DNA from: an uncultured Lachnospiraceae bacterium
GTDB taxonomy: Bacteria; Bacillota; Clostridia; Lachnospirales; Lachnospiraceae
DNA: 64,000 nucleotides
Reading direction: 5' to 3'
NCBI GenBank assembly: GCA_946552115.1
Contig: CAMNRH010000007.1
Coordinates: 1 to 64,000 of the forward strand
Of the stretch, positions 24,596 to 33,214 are shown one piece after another. Made by a program: the position numbers and the translations under genes. Each line of letters starts with the position of its first letter. The stretch's first letter is position 1. Under the pieces are notes generated by a model. That model searched no databases, had not been told where the DNA came from, and saw nothing but the letters and a program-made list of their open reading frames with translations.

Positions 24596-25492
24596 ATGAA
24601 GATATATATTACAGGGATTGCAGGAATGCTGGGATATAATATTTATGAAACGTTAAAAGATAGAGTCGAAATTACAGGGGTCGATATATTAGATATTAAA
24701 ATTTCTGGATTTTCGTATCAAATTGCGTCTCTTTTTGATATGAAAGCGATTAAAGAAAATATTAAAGAGTGCAGGCCTGATATATTAATACACACAGCTG
24801 CGATGATTAATGTGGATGGATGTGAAGAACAGCCAGATGAGGCAAAAAGAATGAATGCAGACGTGACAGAGCAGCTTGCAGCTCTTTGTAATAAATATAA
24901 GATAAAGATGATTTATATTTCTACAGACGCAGTGTTTGACGGAGATAATTCTGGATTATATACGGAAAAAGATCTGGAAAATCCGATTAATGTGTACGGT
25001 CAGACAAAATTAGAAGGCGAGAAGGCGGTCTTGAAATATCCGGAGAATCTGGTATTCCGAACGAATATTTACGGAATTAATATACAGAAAAAGCAGAGCT
25101 TTGGAGAATGGATTTATTATTCCTTAAGGGAAGGTAAAACATTAAATATGTTTACAGACATTGATTTTTCTCCCATATTGGTAAATGAGCTTGCTGAGCT
25201 GATTTATAAAGCCTGTCAGAAAGATTTGTGCGGACTTTATCATGCCTGCGGAACAGGCTGTATTACAAAATACGATTTTGGAATGGAGCTGAAACGTATT
25301 TTTCAGATTGAAACAGGGGAAATTGTACAGACTGTAAGCGATATTGCCCACTTTAAAGCGAAGCGCGCCAGGCATATGGGAATGTCAAATGCAAAGCTTT
25401 GTAATGACCTGGAGGTTGAAATTAGTACTCCCAAGGAGAGCATCAGAAAGTTTTGCTATTTATTAAAAAAGGAGATGCAAAATGGAAATTAA
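24596..25492 (+). CDS. RmlD-like NAD(P)-dependent sugar reductase/epimerase
   Basis: A 298-residue SDR of the dTDP-4-dehydrorhamnose reductase group: MKIYITGIAGMLGYNIYE, IHTAAMINVDGCEEQPDEA, ISTDAVFDG and YGQTKLEGEKAV. It is distinct from rfbD at 51071, so the two probably act on different nucleotide sugars. The ribosome site is weak. It overlaps the start of the NeuB-like gene by 11 bases, tying it to the nonulosonate pathway, where a 4-keto reductase is not a standard step; this hints at an additional deoxysugar or a variant pathway. Confidence 0.85.
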   Translation: MKIYITGIAGMLGYNIYETLKDRVEITGVDILDIKISGFSYQIASLFDMKAIKENIKECRPDILIHTAAMINVDGCEEQPDEAKRMNADVTEQLAALCNKYKIKMIYISTDAVFDGDNSGLYTEKDLENPINVYGQTKLEGEKAVLKYPENLVFRTNIYGINIQKKQSFGEWIYYSLREGKTLNMFTDIDFSPILVNELAELIYKACQKDLCGLYHACGTGCITKYDFGMELKRIFQIETGEIVQTVSDIAHFKAKRARHMGMSNAKLCNDLEVEISTPKESIRKFCYLLKKEMQNGN

Positions 25493-26552
25493 AATAGGAA
25501 ATCAAATTGTGTCAGAATGTTCTAAACCATATTTTATAGCAGATATTGCAGCAAATCATGATGGTGATTTACAAAGAGCATTTAAGTTGATAGAACTGGC
25601 GAAAGAAGCGGGCGCTGATGCTGTTAAGTTTCAAAATTTTCAGGCAGAAACAATTGTGAGCAGAAATGGTTTCGCAAGTATGGGAAAACAATTATCACAT
25701 CAGTCATCGTGGAAGAAGTCGGTGTACGAAGTATATAAGGATGCTTCTTTAAATGAAGAATGGACAGAGAAATTAAAGGAAAAGTGTGATCAGCTGGAGA
25801 TATCATATATGACAACGCCATATAATCTTCCGGTAGTTGATTTGGTTAATCGTTATGTATGTGCTTATAAGATTGGTTCAGGAGATATTACATGGCCGGA
25901 GATGTTGAGGAAAGTGGCAATACAGGGTAAGGTAGTCTTACTTGCTACAGGAGCGTCTACGATGGAGGAAGTTCAGAGGGCAGTAAGATATATTGAGCAG
26001 TTTAATAAAAATATTATATTGATGCAATGTAATACAAATTATACAGCTTCAAACGAGAATTATAAGTATATTAATTTAAATGTTTTAAAGAAATATAAAG
26101 AGGAATTTCCGGATTGTGTGTTAGGACTGTCTGATCATACATATGGACATGCTACAGTATTGGGAGCGTTAACCTTAGGAGCGCGTGTCTTCGAGAAACA
26201 TTTTACAGATGATAATGACCGGGTTGGACCAGATCATAAATTTTCCATGAATCCCAAAACGTGGAAGGATATGGTAGAGGAGTCAAATAAGCTGTATTTA
26301 GCTCTGGGGGACGGTATAAAAAGACTGGAGAATAATGAAAAAGAATCCGTTATTGTCCAGAGGCGAGCTTTATTTTTAAGACGGGATATGAAAGCGGGAG
26401 AGATAATAAAAAAAGAAGACGTCATACCATTGAGGCCGATCAGAGAAGATGGGATAGAGCCCTGGAGAATGGACGAAGTAGTTAACCGGAAATTAAGGAT
26501 AGATAAAAAAGCAGATAGTTATTTACGATTTGAGGATTTTCAAAATGAATAA
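25482..26552 (+). CDS. N-acetylneuraminate synthase family protein (NeuB/PseI/LegI-like)
   Basis: A 356-residue enzyme that condenses phosphoenolpyruvate with a 6-carbon amino sugar to make a 9-carbon nonulosonic acid. The NeuB barrel (FIADIAANHDGDLQRAF, DAVKFQNFQAETI, YKIGSGDITWPEML, GLSDHTYGHATVLGALTLGARVFEKHFT) covers residues 1-280, and a SAF antifreeze-like domain (RRALFLRRDMKAGEIIKKEDV) the C-terminus. AAGGAGAT precedes the start. It sits between an SDR and PseG, so the product is probably pseudaminic-, legionaminic- or a related acid rather than sialic acid. Confidence 0.93.
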   Translation: MEIKIGNQIVSECSKPYFIADIAANHDGDLQRAFKLIELAKEAGADAVKFQNFQAETIVSRNGFASMGKQLSHQSSWKKSVYEVYKDASLNEEWTEKLKEKCDQLEISYMTTPYNLPVVDLVNRYVCAYKIGSGDITWPEMLRKVAIQGKVVLLATGASTMEEVQRAVRYIEQFNKNIILMQCNTNYTASNENYKYINLNVLKKYKEEFPDCVLGLSDHTYGHATVLGALTLGARVFEKHFTDDNDRVGPDHKFSMNPKTWKDMVEESNKLYLALGDGIKRLENNEKESVIVQRRALFLRRDMKAGEIIKKEDVIPLRPIREDGIEPWRMDEVVNRKLRIDKKADSYLRFEDFQNE

Positions 26553-27579
26553 ATACAAATTTATGATGTATGCAGAAGGCGGCAGCAAAACCTTTATGGG
26601 ACATTTAATGAGGACTGTATCGCTGGCGGTAACTTTTCGTAAATATGGAATGGAGGTACTATTTGTAACATCATCGGAAGACGGAGAAAAATATATTCAT
26701 GAGAATGGATTTGAAGTTATACTTATAGATGAGCTTGATTATTCTGTACTGGCAGATTTGGGCAGAAGAAAAAAAATAGATGGAATCTTGGTAGACAGAT
26801 TTGGGTTTTCAAAAGAAGAGCATCAATTGCTGGTAGATGAAATAGGATTTCTTATACAGATTGATGATTTTCTGTATGATGGTCCCGCGCAGCTGGTTAT
26901 CAATTCAACAATTGATGAGAAGCCTGAAAACAGAGGCGGAAAATGGTTTTGCGGAGGAGAATATGCAATTGTAAGGGAACAGTTTGTTAATTCGCACAGG
27001 GAAATTCAAGAATTTCCCAAAAGGATGCTATTAACTACCGGCTATGGAGATCCGGGGAACGTACACATGAAAGTCCTTAGAACCGTACAAAAAGTACTTC
27101 CGGATCTGGAGGTGCATGTAATTGTCGGAGGAGGATACAAGACAAAAGAAAAGCTGAGAAAGATAGCAGATAATGAGAAAAATATTGTCTTATATGAAAA
27201 TATATATGATATCTCAGAAGTAATACAGAAAATTGATTTTGCAATTTCAGCAGCAGGAACTACCTTGTATGAGCTTGCTGCGGCAGGAGTGCCTGCAATA
27301 GCATTTAGTTTGTATGACAATCAACTGGATAATATAGAACGAGTAGCAAAGAAAGGCTGCATTTTGTCAATTGGATGGTATGAAGATATTGATTATTCTT
27401 ATCTTGAGGCGCAGATTAAAGAGTTCAGCAGAGATTACGAGATGAGAAAAAAATTAAGCAGATGTGGCATAGCATGGATTGACGGAAAAGGAAACGAAAG
27501 AATTGCAGAGGCTGTTATAGAGGAGTTACAGAAAAATGAAAAAAATCGTTATTGCAACAATAAAATCATGGAACATTAA
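26545..27579 (+). CDS. pseG: PseG/SpsG-like UDP-sugar hydrolase
   Basis: A 344-residue GT-B-fold protein. It begins with the PseG hallmark of a Gly-rich loop and GHLMRTVSLA (residues 12-30) and has LTTGYGDPGNVHMKVL and ISAAGTTLYELAAAGVPAIAFSLYDNQ, the UDP-binding part. PseG removes UDP from the trideoxy-diamino sugar before the NeuB-like step. The ATG at 26545 overlaps the end of the NeuB-like gene; a TTG at 26530 is less likely. Its last 44 bases overlap the next gene, an unusually long overlap whose extra residues (KNRYCNN...) look like a late 3' extension. Confidence 0.88.
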   Translation: MNKYKFMMYAEGGSKTFMGHLMRTVSLAVTFRKYGMEVLFVTSSEDGEKYIHENGFEVILIDELDYSVLADLGRRKKIDGILVDRFGFSKEEHQLLVDEIGFLIQIDDFLYDGPAQLVINSTIDEKPENRGGKWFCGGEYAIVREQFVNSHREIQEFPKRMLLTTGYGDPGNVHMKVLRTVQKVLPDLEVHVIVGGGYKTKEKLRKIADNEKNIVLYENIYDISEVIQKIDFAISAAGTTLYELAAAGVPAIAFSLYDNQLDNIERVAKKGCILSIGWYEDIDYSYLEAQIKEFSRDYEMRKKLSRCGIAWIDGKGNERIAEAVIEELQKNEKNRYCNNKIMEH

Positions 27580-28225
27580 AAATGTAAAAAAAATAAAACT
27601 GCAGGATTATGAGATTGTTCTGATACAGCGAAAAGAAGAGTTAACATATGAACGTCTCAGGGAGATAAATCCAAGATATGTTTTTGTGATTCACTGGTCC
27701 TGGTATATTCCATCAAATATTTTCTGTAATTATGAATGTATTGTATTTCATCCAGCTCCACTGCCTTTCGGACGCGGCGGAAGTCCGATTCAAAATTTAA
27801 TAGTAAGGGGATTTAAAGAAACTGTTATTTCAGCAGTCCGGGTAGGAAAAGAACTGGATGCGGGTGCTTTGTATCCTACTAGCTGTAAATTAAGTTTAGA
27901 AGGTACAGCAGAAGAAATTTTAATGCGGATGTCAGAGATGGTATGCTTTAATATGATTCCATGGATTTTGGCTCATGAGCCAAATGCAGAAGAGCAGAAA
28001 GGAGAAGCGACAGTTTTTACGAGAAGAAAATCCAAAGACAGTGAATTAAATTTTAGTAATAGTGTGGAAGAGATTTATAATATGATTCGTATGCTTGATG
28101 GAGAAGGATATCCGAAAGCTTATATAAAGCTGGGAAAGTATAAGCTTGAATTTTCACGAGCTTCTTTAAAATCGGGCGGAATCAAAGCAGATGTGATGAT
28201 ATGTGAGGAAGATATAGATGAGTAG
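27536..28225 (+). CDS. Formyltransferase-family protein
   Basis: A 229-residue protein of the methionyl-tRNA/sugar formyltransferase fold. HPAPLPFGRGGSPIQNLI (about residue 75) is the His/Leu-Pro/Arg-Gly loop and ELDAGALY carries the catalytic Asp. The Asn expected two residues before the His (NxH) is Val here (VFH). It is too short for the tRNA enzyme and lies where an acetyltransferase (PseH) would be expected, so it may place N-formyl on the UDP-sugar or nonulosonate. GAGGAG precedes the start; it overlaps pseG by 44 bases and the next gene by 8. Confidence 0.8.
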   Translation: MKKIVIATIKSWNIKNVKKIKLQDYEIVLIQRKEELTYERLREINPRYVFVIHWSWYIPSNIFCNYECIVFHPAPLPFGRGGSPIQNLIVRGFKETVISAVRVGKELDAGALYPTSCKLSLEGTAEEILMRMSEMVCFNMIPWILAHEPNAEEQKGEATVFTRRKSKDSELNFSNSVEEIYNMIRMLDGEGYPKAYIKLGKYKLEFSRASLKSGGIKADVMICEEDIDE

Positions 28226-28901
28226 GGTATTAGTAGTCGCAGCACATCCAGATGATGAAGTTTTAGGTGTGGCAGGAACAATTGCAAAACATGTAAAGAA
28301 GCAGGATGAATGTTACGCGCTTATTTTAGGTGAAGGTATTACGGCAAGAGGTGAGAAGAGAGCGCTGTTTGATGGGAAGGAACAGGAAAGTCTCCAAAAA
28401 GATGCAAAAACCTCAGCAAATGTAATAGGTTATAAGGATATAGTATTTGAAGGACTTCCGGATGTCAGGTTCGATGGACTGGAATTATTGGATATCGTCA
28501 AAATAGTGCAGAGACATTTTTTTAGGTTGAAACCGGATATTGTTTATACACACCATTATGGAGATCTAAATATAGATCACAGATTGACATATGAAGCGGT
28601 TTTATGCGCGTGTCGTCCAGTAACGGGATGGTATCCAGATGAGTTACTATGTTTCGAAACGCCGTCTTCGACAGAGTGGAATTTTGGGAGAAAGGAGCAA
28701 AGTTTTTTTCCGAATATATTTGTAGATATCACGGATACACTGGAAAAAAAGTTGGAGGCTATGAAGTGCTATAGAAGCGAAATACGTGAGTATCCGCATC
28801 CGAGATCTATAGAGGCTCTTAAAGCAATTTCGATGAAATGGGGTTCTACTGTAAATGTAAAATATGCAGAGGCGTTTGAACAGATTTATAAAATATGTTA
28901 A
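28218..28901 (+). CDS. PIG-L/LmbE family deacetylase
   Basis: A 227-residue zinc deacetylase. The N-terminal VVAAHPDDEVLGVAGT is the AHPDDE metal-binding motif and HHYGDLNIDHRLTYEAV supplies the third ligand (HxxH-type region, about residue 115). Family members remove N-acetyl from sugars. With the adjoining formyltransferase it suggests exchange of acetyl for formyl on an amino sugar. GAGGAAG precedes the start, which overlaps the formyltransferase by 8 bases. Confidence 0.92.
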   Translation: MSRVLVVAAHPDDEVLGVAGTIAKHVKKQDECYALILGEGITARGEKRALFDGKEQESLQKDAKTSANVIGYKDIVFEGLPDVRFDGLELLDIVKIVQRHFFRLKPDIVYTHHYGDLNIDHRLTYEAVLCACRPVTGWYPDELLCFETPSSTEWNFGRKEQSFFPNIFVDITDTLEKKLEAMKCYRSEIREYPHPRSIEALKAISMKWGSTVNVKYAEAFEQIYKIC

Positions 28902-28929
28902 TGAACAAGTTGTAAAGGAAGGGATAATA

Positions 28930-29841
28930 TTGACTAAATTATGTTTAGGCACAGTACAATTCGGCATGAAGTATGGCATCAATAACCAGGTTGGTCAGCC
29001 CTCTCAGGAGGAGAGCTTTGAAATGCTGGATTTGGCTATAGAAAATGGAATTGATACGATTGATACGGCAAGGGCATATGGAACTGCAGAAATAGTGGTG
29101 GGAAATTATCTGGAGTATAGAAAATGTTACAATAAGGTGAATATTATTTCAAAACTGAGACCGAATATAGTAGAACCAGAAAATAAGGATGTATATTCTG
29201 TCATTAGAAGAGAGCTGGAGAATAGTCTGAGCCGGCTGCATGTTTCCCACTTGAAAGGATACCTGCTGCATACGCCGGAGTATGTGTATGATGAAAGAAT
29301 TGTTCAAACGTTATTTCGTTTAAAGGACGAAAGGTTAATAGAGAATATCGGAGTATCGATCTATGGCATAGAAGAAGGGTTTGAGGCTATTAAAAAGGGA
29401 ATGGATTATGTTCAATTGCCATACAGCATTTTAGATCAGAGAGGAAAGCAGTCTGGATTTATTCGTGAAGCAAAGAGAGCCGCAATGACTGTTTTTACAA
29501 GAAGTGCATTCTTGCAGGGACTATTTATGATGGGACTGAATAGGCTCCCTGCTCAGCTTGAACATGCAAAACCATATCTGGAGTATTTTGAAAAATTGAC
29601 CGAGCAATACAAAATAGACAAAACGGAGCTGTTACTCCAGTTTGTTAAAATCTCAAAAGACATTGATTATCTTGTATTCGGTGTAGATAATAGAAAGCAA
29701 TTATTGGAGAATATAGAAGTTTTTGAATCAGGCAGGCCTGTAGATAAGTTTCTATTAGAGGATATAGAGAATTATTATAAACAGGTTGATGATAGTATTA
29801 TTTTGCCCAGCTTGTGGTCAAATGGGAAAAAAGCGGAGTAA
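28930..29841 (+). CDS. Aldo/keto reductase
   Basis: A 303-residue NAD(P)H-dependent oxidoreductase of the AKR fold. It begins KLCLGTVQFGMKYGI, then IDTIDTARAYG with the catalytic Asp/Tyr, and GVSIYG and VQLPYSILDQR strands. Translation probably begins at TTG 28930, because AAGGAAGGG lies just upstream and the family N-terminus starts there; the ATG at 28864 would overlap the deacetylase gene. Similar reductases occur in nonulosonate loci, but their step is not established. It closes the nonulosonate block. Confidence 0.85.
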   Translation: MTKLCLGTVQFGMKYGINNQVGQPSQEESFEMLDLAIENGIDTIDTARAYGTAEIVVGNYLEYRKCYNKVNIISKLRPNIVEPENKDVYSVIRRELENSLSRLHVSHLKGYLLHTPEYVYDERIVQTLFRLKDERLIENIGVSIYGIEEGFEAIKKGMDYVQLPYSILDQRGKQSGFIREAKRAAMTVFTRSAFLQGLFMMGLNRLPAQLEHAKPYLEYFEKLTEQYKIDKTELLLQFVKISKDIDYLVFGVDNRKQLLENIEVFESGRPVDKFLLEDIENYYKQVDDSIILPSLWSNGKKAE

Positions 29842-29873
29842 AAGGAAATCAAAAGAAAGGGAAGGACTGAACT

Positions 29874-30341
29874 ATGAAAAAGAACTTTATGGGAATAGCA
29901 ATGGGAATATTATCTGGTGCAATTGTTACAGAAATAATGATAAAAAAAGGTTCAAAACATTCTCATGAACACGAAGAAAAAATGGATCAATACTATCATA
30001 TTTTGAATCACTGGCTGGATTTGCGTCAGGGAAACAGGACATTATACTCTTACTTTCATGACAGGGGCTACCAAAAAGTTGCAATTTATGGAATGAAAGA
30101 GTTTGGACAGAGACTTTATTATGAATTAAAAGATACAGATATAAAGTTGTATTTAATAGATAAGGCGGCTGACAAGATTTGGTTTGAGGATGATATCCTT
30201 TCACCGGCAGAAAGCATTCCAGAGACTGATGTTATAGTAGTTACAGCAGTATATTATTTCAAAGATATTCAAAAAGAGCTTAATAAAAAAGTGAAGTGCC
30301 CAATTATATCACTTCAGGAGATAGTTTATGAAACAAAGTAG
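29874..30341 (+). CDS. Membrane-anchored protein with Rossmann-like module, copy A
   Basis: A 155-residue protein of unknown function. Residues 4-24 form one membrane-spanning helix (MGIAMGILSGAIVTEIMI), followed by a His/Glu-rich turn, a helical YHILNHWLDLR segment and the module YSYFHDRGYQKVAIYGMKEFGQRLYYEL with later IDKAADKIW and VIVVTAVYYFKDIQ. The protein at 36050 has the same architecture (LNHWLELR, IAIYGMAELANRL), so the two are paralogues. The same module ends the glycosyltransferase at 31275. A GGAAGGAC ribosome site is present. Confidence 0.65.
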   Translation: MKKNFMGIAMGILSGAIVTEIMIKKGSKHSHEHEEKMDQYYHILNHWLDLRQGNRTLYSYFHDRGYQKVAIYGMKEFGQRLYYELKDTDIKLYLIDKAADKIWFEDDILSPAESIPETDVIVVTAVYYFKDIQKELNKKVKCPIISLQEIVYETK

Positions 30342-31230
30342 TTATAAAATAATACTATGGGGACTTGGGAGAGAGTATCATTCGCATGTGAATACCATTA
30401 AATTATGGGAAGAGCAGAAACAAATAGAAGTAATTGCAGTAACTGCGAAAGATATGCCGGCTGTAAGTTTTTTTGATGGCTGGAGAGCAATCCGCTGTGA
30501 GAAAGTTAAAGAAGAAATATTTGATTATATTGTAGTATGTAATATGGCAAATGAAAATGAAATTATTAATTATGCAGTGGGTTATGGGGGGATTGCAAGA
30601 AATAAATTGATTCCGGTCAGAGTATTGAATATTCCATATTTTAATTGGGAACGATACATTCAATTAAAGGAAAGTAAACTAAGTATTATAAGTTGTAATT
30701 GCTGGGGAGGATTATTGTATCACAGACTGGGAATGGAATGTTTGTCTCCGTTTAAAAATTTATGCGTTGGGGCAGGAAATATACTGCGTATGGCTTCTGA
30801 CTTAAAAAGTTATATGGATGAGGCGTTGCTTTTTAAAGGATGGGCGGTTGATCCTAATAGTAAACAGAGATATCCGGTTATGTATTGTAAAGATGTAGAG
30901 ATTCATTTTAATCATGATACAGAGATTGAAGAAGCAGTGTCAAAATGGATAAGAAGAAAAGCGAAATTAAATTATAATAATATACTAGTGATGATATATA
31001 CAGAAGAAAAGGGTATAGTTGAAGAATTTCGGCATTTTAAGAAATATAGAAAGATATGTTTTATTCCAGATGAAATAAATGAATGGGATGACACAGATAT
31101 TTGGGGAATGGATTTAATGTTTGGACAGAATAAATTGTGGGAAAGTGTGAATGATAGTGCACAAAATGGAAGAGCATTAGATATTTTTGAGCTGCTGGCT
31201 GGAGAGAAAAAGTACAGATATGTAAAGTAA
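30328..31230 (+). CDS. DUF1919-like protein with N-terminal Rossmann-like module
   Basis: A 300-residue protein. Residues 6-100 contain the recurring module (IILWGLGREYHSHV ... YIVVCNMANENEI). Residues 110-290 resemble DUF1919 exopolysaccharide proteins: ISCNCWGGLLYHRLGMECLSPFKNL, a YPV strand, IHFNHDTEIEEAVSKWIRRKAKLNYNNILV. The function of DUF1919 is unknown but its genes are in capsule loci. CAGGAGA precedes the start, which overlaps copy A by 14 bases, so the two are likely made together. Confidence 0.7.
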   Translation: MKQSSYKIILWGLGREYHSHVNTIKLWEEQKQIEVIAVTAKDMPAVSFFDGWRAIRCEKVKEEIFDYIVVCNMANENEIINYAVGYGGIARNKLIPVRVLNIPYFNWERYIQLKESKLSIISCNCWGGLLYHRLGMECLSPFKNLCVGAGNILRMASDLKSYMDEALLFKGWAVDPNSKQRYPVMYCKDVEIHFNHDTEIEEAVSKWIRRKAKLNYNNILVMIYTEEKGIVEEFRHFKKYRKICFIPDEINEWDDTDIWGMDLMFGQNKLWESVNDSAQNGRALDIFELLAGEKKYRYVK

Positions 31231-31274
31231 ATATATAAGTTTATATATTATATTTAATAAAGAAAGGATTTGAG

Positions 31275-33212
31275 ATGGAATATCTTTCATTGAAAGAGGT
31301 AGAAACACGCATTGACAAAAATTATAGTTGTGTAAAGGAATTAGAGCAATTGGTGTCTTCGCAGAACACGGATGGGGAGAATTTAGAATTAATTGTATTG
31401 ATTGGAATGATGTATACTATGTACATAACAGGTGTCTATTCCAGCAGTACACTGGAACGGAGAATTGCAGAGATTGGAAAGAAGATTAAATTTTATCCGT
31501 CAGATAAACCAAAAGACGGAAAAATATTAATTGTTATGAGTCAATGCGGCGTTACGGGCGGGCATACGGTATTAGTACATAATTGGATTAAATGGGACGA
31601 TATGAATCAATATTCCATTGTTTTTACGGATAGAATGGGATTTACGATTCCGGGCTTTGTAAAGGACGTCGTGCAGGAGTCGGGCGGAAAAATAACATAT
31701 TTGTCAGGCACATATATGGAAAAGGCGAAAGAGCTGTTAGAGCTATCCCAGAATTTTCAGCGGATTCTGTTGTTTACAGATATGTTTGATATCATACCTG
31801 TTCTTGCTTATAGTAATGAACGATGGAAAACTCCTGTTTATTTTTACAACCATGCAGATTTCAGATTTTCTTATGGGTTTTCTGTTTCAGATCTTGTGTT
31901 AAATCTGATGGAATTTGATGTGGATAAAACGATCCGTTATAGAGGGATAGATAAAAAAAACAGTATATATCTTCAATTCCCGGGTCAAAGTCGATTTGAT
32001 GCAAAGAGAGCAGATTCGAATAGGGATACAGATAAAAAAATTATAAAGCAAAAATATGGTGTAAAAGAAGACGAGAAGTTGATCGTATCTATGGGAGATG
32101 ATTTTAAATTTAATCATGTGATAGGGTATGAATTTGATACTTATGTTGCTGACGTGTTAAAACGCAGCAGTGTAGAAAGCAGTTTTTTAATCATTGGAGC
32201 AGATAAAACGAAAGAAAAATGGATTTGTTTGAAAGAAAGGACACATGGCAGGGGCCGGGCTTTGGGAAGACTGCCAAGAGATGAGGCAGAGCAGCTTATA
32301 TCTGCGGCGGATTTGTATATTATTTCATTTCCTATGGGGGCAGCGGGAAGAGTTGATGCTGAAAAAGCAAATGTTCCGTGGCTGCGGCTTGATATTTATG
32401 GACGCGCCGCTGAAAAGAAAGATATCAGGGTATCGATGTCCATAAATGAATTGGTAGAGAAAACTTTGGATGTTTTGGAAGGAAATGGGAATCGGTATCT
32501 TCCCACGGCAGATACGGAAATATGGACGAAACAGAAATGGAAAAGGAAATGGGAAGAGATATATGCTCATGTCACAGATCACGATATGCAGATTTTTAAC
32601 CCCAGACGTCATATTGAAAAACAGGAAATAATCAATTGTCAGTTAATGCAGGAGAGGGCGGCGGACAGTATTGCCGGTTATATAATAGAACATCATTTGA
32701 GAGATGATATGAAAAAAGAGCTTTTTAGATTAGACCGTAAATATGATATGGGAATCATATATGCATATACGGATTATTTAGAACAGCATTGTCAGAATTC
32801 GACAGGTATCCAGAATGAATATGTGCGGCTGGCAAATAAGCATCTGCAATTATATTTAACATCATTGAGATGGATTGAAATAAAGCAGCAGGGGATGCGG
32901 ATCGAGCAATATCTTTTCAGGCAGGGATACCATACTACAGCCATATATGGGATGAGTTATATGGGGGAGATTTTAATGAAAGAATTATCAGTCGGTCCCA
33001 TAAAGGTATTATATGGAATCGACAGGAATGCTGAAAAGATACAGGCTCAGGTTAAGATCTATAAGCCTTCAGATGCGCTTGAAGAGGTTGATGTTATTCT
33101 AAATACAACAACAATTAGTAATTCTGAATTATTGAAAGAGATAAATGCTGACAACGTGAAGATGATATGCTTAAGTGAATTATTTGAAATTATGTACAGT
33201 GGAGAGGTTTGA
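31275..33212 (+). CDS. GT-B-fold glycosyltransferase with C-terminal Rossmann-like module
   Basis: A 645-residue protein. The glycosyltransferase part (about 75-430) has KILIVMSQCGVTGGHTVLVHNWI, a second Rossmann half starting KLIVSMGDDFKFN, then GRLPRDEAEQLISAADLYIISFPMGAAGRVDAEKANVPWL, as in GT4-like enzymes. A helical region follows, and residues 545-645 carry the recurring module (LFRQGYHTTAIYGMSYMGEILMKEL, LYGIDRNAEKI). AAAGGA precedes the start. The preceding 44-base gap is AT-rich and contains an 18-base match to the leader at 15161. Donor unknown. Confidence 0.75.
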   Translation: MEYLSLKEVETRIDKNYSCVKELEQLVSSQNTDGENLELIVLIGMMYTMYITGVYSSSTLERRIAEIGKKIKFYPSDKPKDGKILIVMSQCGVTGGHTVLVHNWIKWDDMNQYSIVFTDRMGFTIPGFVKDVVQESGGKITYLSGTYMEKAKELLELSQNFQRILLFTDMFDIIPVLAYSNERWKTPVYFYNHADFRFSYGFSVSDLVLNLMEFDVDKTIRYRGIDKKNSIYLQFPGQSRFDAKRADSNRDTDKKIIKQKYGVKEDEKLIVSMGDDFKFNHVIGYEFDTYVADVLKRSSVESSFLIIGADKTKEKWICLKERTHGRGRALGRLPRDEAEQLISAADLYIISFPMGAAGRVDAEKANVPWLRLDIYGRAAEKKDIRVSMSINELVEKTLDVLEGNGNRYLPTADTEIWTKQKWKRKWEEIYAHVTDHDMQIFNPRRHIEKQEIINCQLMQERAADSIAGYIIEHHLRDDMKKELFRLDRKYDMGIIYAYTDYLEQHCQNSTGIQNEYVRLANKHLQLYLTSLRWIEIKQQGMRIEQYLFRQGYHTTAIYGMSYMGEILMKELSVGPIKVLYGIDRNAEKIQAQVKIYKPSDALEEVDVILNTTTISNSELLKEINADNVKMICLSELFEIMYSGEV

Positions 33213-33214
33213 AA

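Noticed and set aside
27536..28225. Methionyl-tRNA formyltransferase
   Set aside because: It is too short, lacks the NxH Asn and is embedded in a nonulosonate operon.
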